From Alphaproteobacteria bacterium UBA2966 (lineage in GTDB: Bacteria > Pseudomonadota > Alphaproteobacteria > UBA2966), in NCBI GenBank assembly GCA_002348365.1, contig DEBC01000069.1, positions 1-6,948 on the forward strand: a DNA stretch of 6,948 nucleotides. The letters run 5' to 3'. The first letter of the stretch is position 1, and every line of letters begins with the position of its first letter. Under the pieces are notes generated by a model. That model ran no database searches and had not been told where the DNA came from. It saw only the letters and a list, made by a program, of their open reading frames with translations. This document shows, in pieces, positions 1 to 5,287 of the stretch. Position numbers and translations under genes: made by a program.

Positions 1-900
1 GTGCGCGAGCCCGGTGGTGCCCCCTATAGCTTCACTCAACCCCCAGAGCGATGGCCCAACCGGACCCTGACGATCATCGTCGAGGGTTTCCCCAATCAGA
101 TGCATCTCTCCGCCAGGCAACAGCGCATCGAAAGTTTTTTGAACCACCTGACCGACAATATCACGGCTATAGATCGGCAAATTGCTCGCCATAACGGCAA
201 CGTCGCAATCCGTCGGAAATGGATCGGCCGTGAAATCGCAAGCTTCCGCTGTCACCCGGTCCGACGCTCCGTTCTCAGCTATTACTTCCCTCGCGACAAC
301 CGCAACTGACGGCAAATCCAATACGACGGCCCTTAAGCCATTGTAGGTCTCGGTTGCCACGATACTATATGCGCCCGAACCACCCCCTAGATCCATCATC
401 CGCTTGCGGTTCGACAGATCAACATGGCGCGCAAAACGGCGGCCGGCACCCATGCCGATGCTATATGTCGCTTTGTGATACTCACGGGCTCTTTCGACAG
501 TAAACTCACCGTATTTCCCAAGCCTGTCGACTGACTTTGACTTGAGTTTCTCTGAAAGAATTCCCCAATCGTTCCAACTTGGTTTCGTGAACAGCATCCA
601 CGGTCCGGCATAGCGAGGAGAACCTTCAACCAAGAAGCGTTCCACATCTGGCGCATTGATCACACGCCCATCGTCGCCCAGTTCCAACAGCTTGAGCGTG
701 ACGCAGGCCGTCATCAATCTTTCAGCATTAGTTTCCGTGATATCGAGCGCAGTCGCGACTTCGGAAAAGGTTCCCGCCCCTTTTGAGACGACCGTAAACA
801 GCCCAAGTTCCACTGCCGCCATCAATGCGCCAGATCGCCAAAAACCCTGAACCATTTCCTGCAGGCGCACGGTATCGAGCCGCTTCTCACCATCGCTCAT
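1..900 (-). CDS. SAM-dependent methyltransferase, O-methyltransferase family 2 type (C-terminus beyond window)
   Basis: An uninterrupted reading frame of 300 codons runs from an ATG at 898-900 off the left edge. An AAAGGA ribosome binding site lies 6 bases upstream, just after the stop of the VOC gene, which fixes the start. Residues about 10-95 form the helical winged-helix dimerisation domain typical of this family, including FWRSGALMAAVELGLF near residue 20. The Rossmann SAM-binding domain follows: motif I DLGGGSGAYS at 170-179 and the acidic end of strand 2, VLDLPSV, at 193-199. LLPGGEMHLIGE at 260-271 is the usual post-motif strand. Family members transfer a methyl group from SAM to a hydroxyl of a small, often aromatic molecule, in the cytosol. 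Oddity: where plant and bacterial O-methyltransferases carry the catalytic LHxW, this protein reads NLPIYSRD (240-247), without the His, somewhat like the Tyr-containing segment I recall from CrtF/BchU-type enzymes. Fold assignment is firm; substrate and methyl acceptor are unknown. About 40-50 residues are probably missing. Confidence 0.88.
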   Translation of the reverse strand, partial: MSDGEKRLDTVRLQEMVQGFWRSGALMAAVELGLFTVVSKGAGTFSEVATALDITETNAERLMTACVTLKLLELGDDGRVINAPDVERFLVEGSPRYAGPWMLFTKPSWNDWGILSEKLKSKSVDRLGKYGEFTVERAREYHKATYSIGMGAGRRFARHVDLSNRKRMMDLGGGSGAYSIVATETYNGLRAVVLDLPSVAVVAREVIAENGASDRVTAEACDFTADPFPTDCDVAVMASNLPIYSRDIVGQVVQKTFDALLPGGEMHLIGETLDDDRQGPVGPSLWGLSEAIGGTTGLAH

Positions 901-912
901 CTGGAATCCTTT

Positions 913-1674
913 CTAAACAAGCCGGAAGCGAATGCCGCAAACCTGGACAATGTCACCATTCACGGCACATCCGCGGTTGGTCGCATTCCGGAGAATTGTC
1001 TCGCGATCCGCGACTTCAAGGTCGAGACCAGCCAAACCTTCGCCACGGCCGTCCTCCACGGGCACGAACCGCAAGACAGCATTCTCCAGCTGTAACATTG
1101 GCTGCCCCGACGAATTCTCGCTGACATCAATGTTGAGAACTTCCGACCAACGGGCAGCCAGCGCACGTGGTTCAGGCGATTGAACCTCGACCCCACTCAT
1201 ACGTTTCGTCACGTCGGTCCTGACGGCTTTCTGCCAATCGTCACCAGCAGGATGCCATGGCCCGTCAGGTGCATCGCTGCGAGGGTCTGTACTCGTCTCA
1301 AGAATTGCCCCCCCGGTGTCCTTTGGGTGAAGCTGCAATCCCACATAAGTGCCGTAGTCCAAACGGTTCGCTATTCGAACACCAATTGCTTCCATTCGGG
1401 TTGCCCGGGTTTCCGCGTCATCACACTGCAGGATCACCATATACCCACCGTCCCCCTCGCGCCGGCCAAGATAGCGGCCCGCCGCCGTACCATCACGAAA
1501 AGGGGCCACAACTTCGAGAAAATTAGTGCCTACCGGCAATAGCGCGTTAGTGAGACCGTACTTCTCAACCGCAGGATCGTGATGACAGATCGCTAACCCG
1601 AATACAGCCGTCAGATCATCAACCGGTTTCTCTATTTCCGAGGCAACCAAGCAAATCTGCCGGAGCCGCAGCAT
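913..1674 (-). CDS. VOC (glyoxalase/bleomycin-resistance fold) family protein, two domains
   Basis: This 253-residue protein has two vicinal-oxygen-chelate domains. The first, about 3-130, opens with LRQICLVASEIEK and has NFLEVVAP at 51-58 and LHPKDTGGAILE at 115-126. The second, about 158-253, opens with MSGVEVQSPEPRALAARW and looks degenerate. The HPKDTGGAILE segment resembles the end of methylmalonyl-CoA epimerase-like domains. By eye, the metal-ligand positions of the first domain read Q6, E54, M79 and E126: the two acids are kept, but positions that are commonly His are not, so metal binding is uncertain. VOC proteins include epimerases, lyases and ring-cleaving dioxygenases. The start ATG lies one base after the stop of the crotonase gene (TGATATG), with AAGGGC upstream inside that gene, so translation is probably coupled. 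Its place between a crotonase and a methyltransferase suggests it acts on the same pathway intermediate. Exact reaction unknown. Confidence 0.85.
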   Translation of the reverse strand: MLRLRQICLVASEIEKPVDDLTAVFGLAICHHDPAVEKYGLTNALLPVGTNFLEVVAPFRDGTAAGRYLGRREGDGGYMVILQCDDAETRATRMEAIGVRIANRLDYGTYVGLQLHPKDTGGAILETSTDPRSDAPDGPWHPAGDDWQKAVRTDVTKRMSGVEVQSPEPRALAARWSEVLNIDVSENSSGQPMLQLENAVLRFVPVEDGRGEGLAGLDLEVADRETILRNATNRGCAVNGDIVQVCGIRFRLV

Positions 1675-1675
1675 A

Positions 1676-2470
1676 TCAACGCCCTTGGAAGACCGGTTTC
1701 CGCTTCTCGACGAAGGCTTGCGCTGCTTCCTTGTGATCCTCCGTCAGGCTAGTGCTGGCGTGATGCATCGCCTCCAGATCAAGGCACTGGGACAATGGTT
1801 GGGATATCGCCGCATTAAGATTTTTCTTCATGTAGCCAAGCGTTACCCCGGGGCCCTCCGCCAACCGTTTGGCCAGCGCCATGGTTTCTTCCTCCAACTT
1901 CTCATCAAGGACGACCCTGTTGACAATGCCGAGAGACAAAGCTTCATCCGCACCGACGGCATCCGCCAGCAAATACAGTTCACGTGCCTTCGCAGGACCC
2001 ACAAGTTGTGTCAAAAACCAACTGCCTCCAAAATCGCCGGAAAGACCAACCTTCGCAAAGGCGGTGATAATTCGGGCGTTCTCGCTCACCACCCTTAGAT
2101 CGCAAGCGAGAGCAATCGACATTCCCGCACCGGCCGCCGCACCGCGCACCATCGCGATAGTGGGTTTCGGAATCTCATGGATCAAACGCGACACCTCCAT
2201 GCGGGCCCGCAGGGTCTTTGCACGAACGTCGAGAGGTTCTTCGTCGTTCTTGCCTGCCGCCATGTTCTTGACATCACCGCCAGAGCAGAAGGCGCGGCCA
2301 GCACCGGTTAAGACAATGGCGCCCACACTAGGGTCTTCCGAAAGACGCTCGACCTTCTCGTAGAGGCCTTTCAGCATATCGCGTGTTACCGCGTTCAACG
2401 CATCCGGCCGGTTCAGAGTGATCGTCGCGACCTTGTCCGCAACGTGTTCCAACAGATGTTCTTCGCTCAT
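1676..2470 (-). CDS. enoyl-CoA hydratase/isomerase (crotonase) family protein
   Basis: A 264-residue crotonase, the usual family length. These cytosolic enzymes bind acyl-CoA thioesters and stabilise an enolate in an oxyanion hole. The N-terminal strand with LNRPDALNAVT (19-29), the first oxyanion loop AFCSGGDVK (60-68) and the second, GAAAGAGMSIALACDLRV (110-127), are all present. The helix after FAKVGLSGDFGGSWFL (138-153) and GIVNRVV (181-187) complete the fold. The two Glu residues that catalyse hydration in classical enoyl-CoA hydratase appear to be Ser118 and about Phe138. Asp146, in the GDFGG turn, aligns with the catalytic Asp of PaaG-type and dienoyl-CoA isomerases. This suggests an isomerase or hydrolase-like reaction rather than simple hydration; that is inference. 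An in-frame start at 2611 is open but overlaps the thiolase gene; the ATG at 2470 has GGAGG five bases upstream and is chosen. It lies 92 bases after the thiolase and one base before the VOC gene. Confidence 0.93.
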   Translation of the reverse strand: MSEEHLLEHVADKVATITLNRPDALNAVTRDMLKGLYEKVERLSEDPSVGAIVLTGAGRAFCSGGDVKNMAAGKNDEEPLDVRAKTLRARMEVSRLIHEIPKPTIAMVRGAAAGAGMSIALACDLRVVSENARIITAFAKVGLSGDFGGSWFLTQLVGPAKARELYLLADAVGADEALSLGIVNRVVLDEKLEEETMALAKRLAEGPGVTLGYMKKNLNAAISQPLSQCLDLEAMHHASTSLTEDHKEAAQAFVEKRKPVFQGR

Positions 2471-2562
2471 TCGAGCCTCCATACGTCTGTATGCACCGTA
2501 CCCTCTCCCGTAATCGAAAGAGGACGTAGCCCACCACAAACCGGTGGATAATTCAGGGTTGT
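2471..2562 (-). other. 92-base intercistronic gap between thiolase and crotonase genes, with three short inverted repeats
   Basis: This gap is long for an otherwise tightly packed operon. It contains three short inverted repeats: CCACC/GGTGG at 2531-2535 and 2543-2547 (7-base loop), CCTCT/AGAGG at 2502-2506 and 2519-2523 (12-base loop), and CATAC/GTATG at 2480-2484 and 2489-2493 (4-base loop), the last touching the crotonase SD. None is followed by a T-run on the minus strand, so no intrinsic terminator is supported. They might influence mRNA processing or translation of the crotonase, but each stem is only 5 bp and could occur by chance. I see no convincing -35/-10 promoter pair here. Confidence 0.35.
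2476..2480 (-). promoter_or_regulatory. Shine-Dalgarno GGAGG of the crotonase gene
   Basis: On the minus strand GGAGG is followed by five bases and then ATG. This decides the start at 2470 over upstream in-frame starts at 2482 and 2611. The SD directly abuts a small hairpin (CATAC-AGAC-GTATG on the minus strand, 2480-2493). Confidence 0.75.
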
Positions 2563-3747
2563 CTAAGCGACCTCGAATAGGCCGGCCGCACCCATGCCGC
2601 CGCCCACACACATGGTACAGACGACATTCTTGGCACCGCGCCGTTTGCCCTCGATCAGTGCGTGGCCAACCATACGCGCCCCACTCATGCCATAAGGATG
2701 ACCAATCGAAATAGCGCCACCATTGACGTTCAGATTCTCATTCGGAATGCCGAGCTGGTCACGACTGTACAGAACCTGGACCGCAAACGCTTCGTTCAAT
2801 TCCCAAAGATCAATGTCATCAATCTTCAGGCCATGGCGTTCCAGCAATTTTGGCACCGCGTAAATTGGTCCAATGCCCATCTCATCCGGCTCGAGGCCGG
2901 CAACAGCAAACCCGCGGAAATATCCAAGAGGTTCCAGGTTACGCTTCTCAGCCTCCTTAGCCTCCATGAGTACCGCAGCTGATGCACCATCAGACAGCTG
3001 GCTCGCATTTCCAGCCGTGATGAAATATTCCTCGCCGCGTACCGGCGCCAGACCCGCAAGCCCCTCGAGATTTGTTGTCGGGCGATTGCATTCATCCTGC
3101 TCGATCATGACTTCTTGCTCGCTCGTTTCGCCGGTTGCTTTGTCCGTTACGAGCTTAATCGTCTTCATCGGCACGATCTCATCGTCAAATTTACCCGCCT
3201 GTTGCGCCGCGGCCGTGCGCATCTGGCTCTGTAGCGCATACTCGTCCTGGTATTCCCGACTTACGCCGTAACGCTTCGCGACCGTCTCCGCCGTATCAAT
3301 CATTGCGTCGTAGATCGCGGGCTTGTTCTCGACGAGCCAGGGGTTCGCCGCCCGGTGGCCATTCTTGTGATCGTTTTGAACCAGGCTAATTGAGTCGAGG
3401 CCTCCCGCGACCATGATTGGCGCACCATCTACGATGATGTGCTGAGCCGCCATCGCAATGGTCTGCATGCCCGACGAACAGAAGCGGTTCACCGTCGTGC
3501 CAGAGGTTGTCACCGGCAGTCCTGCTCGCAGTGCGATCTGCCGCGCTATATTATTACCCGTGGCACCTTCCGGCATTGCCGTTCCCATAATGACATCATC
3601 TACCTCTGCGGGATCGATCTTGGCGCGTTCAACGGCGTGCTTAACCACGTGGCCGCCCATATCGGCGCCATCAGTGTTGTTAAAAGCACCGCGATAGGCC
3701 TTGCCGATGGGGGTGCGAGCGGTGGAAACGATGACAGCTTCGCGCAT
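2563..3747 (-). CDS. thiolase family protein (acetyl-CoA acyltransferase)
   Basis: A 394-residue thiolase, full family length, with all catalytic elements visible. The nucleophilic Cys is C90 in NRFCSSGMQ, NEAFA is at 318-322, the catalytic His H350 lies in GGAISIGHPYGMSGAR, and the acid/base Cys is C380 in CTMCVGGGMGAAGLFE. The N-terminus REAVIVSTARTPIGKAYRG is canonical. It either cleaves 3-ketoacyl-CoA with CoA (last step of beta-oxidation) or condenses two acyl-CoA units. The GHPYGMSGA form replaces the commoner GHP(I/L)GASGA. The gene is first in the minus-strand operon and the partner crotonase follows, which favours a degradative beta-oxidation-like role. GGAG lies seven bases before the ATG. 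Substrate chain length or structure cannot be read from sequence; a short-chain acetoacetyl-CoA thiolase is the main alternative. Confidence 0.95.
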   Translation of the reverse strand: MREAVIVSTARTPIGKAYRGAFNNTDGADMGGHVVKHAVERAKIDPAEVDDVIMGTAMPEGATGNNIARQIALRAGLPVTTSGTTVNRFCSSGMQTIAMAAQHIIVDGAPIMVAGGLDSISLVQNDHKNGHRAANPWLVENKPAIYDAMIDTAETVAKRYGVSREYQDEYALQSQMRTAAAQQAGKFDDEIVPMKTIKLVTDKATGETSEQEVMIEQDECNRPTTNLEGLAGLAPVRGEEYFITAGNASQLSDGASAAVLMEAKEAEKRNLEPLGYFRGFAVAGLEPDEMGIGPIYAVPKLLERHGLKIDDIDLWELNEAFAVQVLYSRDQLGIPNENLNVNGGAISIGHPYGMSGARMVGHALIEGKRRGAKNVVCTMCVGGGMGAAGLFEVA

Positions 3748-3815
3748 TGCTATACTCCATGTGCCGGTGTGTCTTGGCGAGGAATGTAGCGTTTCATCTC
3801 CGAGACGCCAGGGCT

Positions 3816-3845
3816 TCGGACTGGATTCGCCGGGTCGTCGGACTG
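3816..3845. repeat. 8-bp direct repeat TCGGACTG, 22-bp period, possible operator
   Basis: TCGGACTG occurs at 3816-3823 and again at 3838-3845. The start-to-start distance of 22 bp is about two helical turns, so both copies would face the same side of the DNA. It lies 19-61 bases upstream of the UbiD start. TCCGA at 3799-3803 is an inverted partial match to the first copy. Chance occurrence of one such 8-mer pair in 129 bases is not negligible (roughly one in ten), so the operator role is tentative. Confidence 0.3.
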
Positions 3846-3863
3846 AGACTATGTGTCAAAGCC

Positions 3864-3870
3864 GGAGGAG
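3864..3870 (+). promoter_or_regulatory. Shine-Dalgarno GGAGGAG of the UbiD gene
   Basis: GGAGGAG is followed by six bases (CGGAAA) and then ATG at 3877. This decides the UbiD start at 3877 over the in-frame GTG at 3853, which would place the SD inside the coding region. Confidence 0.8.
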
Positions 3871-3876
3871 CGGAAA

Positions 3877-5277
3877 ATGAACTCTCTTAATCAGGCGAAA
3901 AACCGCCGTGACTATAACCTACGCGATTGGCTTGAGCGTCTCGATAAGACTGACCGGTTGGCCATCCTGAAACCCGGTACCCGTCTGGAATTCGAACTCG
4001 CCGGAATCGCGAACCGTCTGGACGGCACTCAGGCAACCTATTTCCCCAAGGCTGACGGGCACGATATACCCGTCGTCTCAGGGCTGATATCAGATCGGCG
4101 CTGGATGGCTGAAGCGCTCGGCCTTGAGGAGCACGAATTGGTCCCCGCGTTACAAGACGCGGTGGCGAATCCCCTGGCGTCCGTCACAATAGACAGCCCA
4201 CCGTGTCAGGAAGTTGTGCATGACAACCCCGACCTGACGAAACTTCTACCGATCCCGACCCACAACGAGCACGACAGCGGGCCATACATCACTGCCGGAC
4301 TGGCGATTACGAGGAACCCGCGGACCGGCATCCAGAACGTCGCCATTCATCGATTGCAACTCTCTGGGCGAAACGAACTCGGCGCGCTTCTGTTGCCACG
4401 GCACACGCTTTCATTTTTCGAAGCAGTGGAGCAGGACGGCGGTGATCTGGACATCGCGATCGTTATTGGCACCAGCCCAGCGACACTGTTGGCTTCACAA
4501 GCGGTCGTGCCGATCGATTATGACGAACTGGAAATTGCTGGCGCTCTCGGCGGCGCGCCGCTCAAGGTCGCAACGTGCATCGACAGCAACATCCGGGTAC
4601 CGGCCGCGGCTGAAATAATCCTTGAGGGCAAAATCCTCGCAAATACGCGTGCGCCCGAGGGACCCTTCGGCGAATTCCCTCAGTACTACGGCGAACGCGC
4701 AAATAACCACGTGATTCGCATTAACAAGGTGACGCATCGCAAGCGCCCCATCTTTCACACCATCGTCGGCGGCGGGCTTGAACATCTCCTCTTGGGCGCA
4801 ATCCCGCGAGAAACAACTATTCTTTCGACACTTCAGCGAAACTTCACCTGTGTACGCAATGTCTTTCTCACAATGGGTGGGGTCTGCCGCTACCACCTCG
4901 TGATCCAGGTAGACCACCCGAAGCCGGGAGAGGCGAAGAACGTACTAATGGCGGCCTTCGGTGCGCATTACGACATCAAACAAGCGATCGTCGTCGATAC
5001 CGACGTCGATATTCATGATCCACATAAAATTGAATGGGCCGTCGCGACCCGCTTTCAGGCAGATTTGGATCTCATCGCCATCCACAATGCACAGGGATCG
5101 AAGTTGGACCCGTCGAGCCAAAACGGCATCAGTTCTAAACTTGGCTATGATGCTACCGTTCCCACGAGTGCTCCAGAGTCCAAATTCACGACGATACGCG
5201 TGCCGGGCGAGGAAAAAATCAATCTCGAAGCTAAGGTCGACAAAGAAGCGTCATACGCCAACGCACGAGAGGCATAA
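3877..5277 (+). CDS. UbiD family (prenylated-FMN-dependent) decarboxylase
   Basis: A 466-residue UbiD-family protein, close to the usual 450-500. These enzymes reversibly decarboxylate aromatic or alpha,beta-unsaturated acids using prenylated FMN supplied by a UbiX-type enzyme, in the cytosol. Visible signatures: an N-terminal NLRDWLERLDK like the family's LRDF helix; GPYITAGLAITRNPRTG (135-151); QNVAIHRLQ (153-161), with N154 and R159 matching the metal-binding Asn and active-site Arg of Fdc1-type enzymes; LLLPRH (171-176) and ELEIAG (217-222), candidates for the His and Glu metal ligands; and RAPEGPFGEFPQYYGE (258-273), with E261 and E266 matching the catalytic Glu pair. DVDIHDPHKIEWAVATRFQAD (376-396, central motif DIHDPHKIEWA) is also typical. 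True UbiD of ubiquinone synthesis is unlikely as sole role because the gene neighbours are catabolic; the substrate is not deducible. It is divergent from the thiolase operon and convergent with the PhyH gene. No ubiX lies in the window. Confidence 0.93.
   Translation: MNSLNQAKNRRDYNLRDWLERLDKTDRLAILKPGTRLEFELAGIANRLDGTQATYFPKADGHDIPVVSGLISDRRWMAEALGLEEHELVPALQDAVANPLASVTIDSPPCQEVVHDNPDLTKLLPIPTHNEHDSGPYITAGLAITRNPRTGIQNVAIHRLQLSGRNELGALLLPRHTLSFFEAVEQDGGDLDIAIVIGTSPATLLASQAVVPIDYDELEIAGALGGAPLKVATCIDSNIRVPAAAEIILEGKILANTRAPEGPFGEFPQYYGERANNHVIRINKVTHRKRPIFHTIVGGGLEHLLLGAIPRETTILSTLQRNFTCVRNVFLTMGGVCRYHLVIQVDHPKPGEAKNVLMAAFGAHYDIKQAIVVDTDVDIHDPHKIEWAVATRFQADLDLIAIHNAQGSKLDPSSQNGISSKLGYDATVPTSAPESKFTTIRVPGEEKINLEAKVDKEASYANAREA
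3910..3926 (+). repeat. 17-bp element, inverted near-copy at 5301-5317
   Basis: GACTATAACCTACGCGA here matches the minus strand of 5301-5317 (GACTATAACTTACGCGA) at 16 of 17 bases. Both copies lie in coding sequence and encode DYNLR plus the start of Asp: near the UbiD N-terminus here, near the PhyH C-terminus there. Flanking bases do not match. The pair brackets nearly the whole UbiD gene in inverted orientation. Confidence 0.4.
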
Positions 5278-5287
5278 GCACTCTCGT
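5265..5287. terminator. perfect 7-bp inverted repeat at the convergent UbiD/PhyH junction; possible bidirectional 3'-end hairpin
   Basis: ACGAGAG (5265-5271) and CTCTCGT (5281-5287) pair perfectly around a 9-base loop, GCATAAGCA, which contains the UbiD stop TAA (5275-5277). The second arm ends one base before the PhyH stop codon (5288-5290). Position between two convergent genes fits a shared 3'-end structure. There is no T-run after it on either strand, so a classical intrinsic terminator is not shown; it may instead be a weak terminator, an mRNA-stabilising hairpin or chance. Confidence 0.4.

Larger units (their letters stand above)
3748..3876. promoter_or_regulatory. divergent control region between the thiolase operon and the UbiD gene
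   Basis: This 129-base stretch lies between two divergently transcribed starts and must hold promoters for both directions. The thiolase SD (GGAG on the minus strand, 3755-3758) and the UbiD SD (3864-3870) mark its ends. I could not find a convincing sigma-70 -35/-10 pair in either direction. An 8-bp direct repeat with 22-bp spacing (3816-3845) is the best candidate operator. Divergent arrangement suggests shared control of the CoA-ester operon and the decarboxylase, but no intact regulator gene is in the window. Confidence 0.5.

Noticed and set aside
1..309. 102-residue plus-strand open frame at the left edge
   Set aside because: Antisense to the SAM-binding domain of the methyltransferase, whose frame is open across the whole segment with clear motifs.
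1180..1542. 120-residue plus-strand open frame opposite the VOC gene
   Set aside because: Antisense shadow with no recognisable motif or ribosome binding site.
1869..2363. 164-residue plus-strand open frame
   Set aside because: Antisense to the well-supported crotonase; Ala/Ser/Pro/Arg-rich translation with no family signature, typical of a GC-driven shadow frame.
2531..2547. Hairpin CCACC/GGTGG as a terminator after the thiolase gene
   Set aside because: Only a 5-bp stem and no T-run after it on the minus strand; termination here would also cut the operon.
2471..2611. Extended crotonase N-terminus from an in-frame start at 2611
   Set aside because: It overlaps the thiolase gene, the extra residues have no crotonase similarity, and GGAGG is correctly placed for the ATG at 2470.
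3853..3876. GTG start for the UbiD gene at 3853
   Set aside because: It would put the strong GGAGGAG SD inside the coding region; the ATG at 3877 is spaced six bases from that SD.
4495..4917. 140-residue minus-strand open frame inside the UbiD gene
   Set aside because: Antisense to the catalytic core of UbiD, with no domain pattern.
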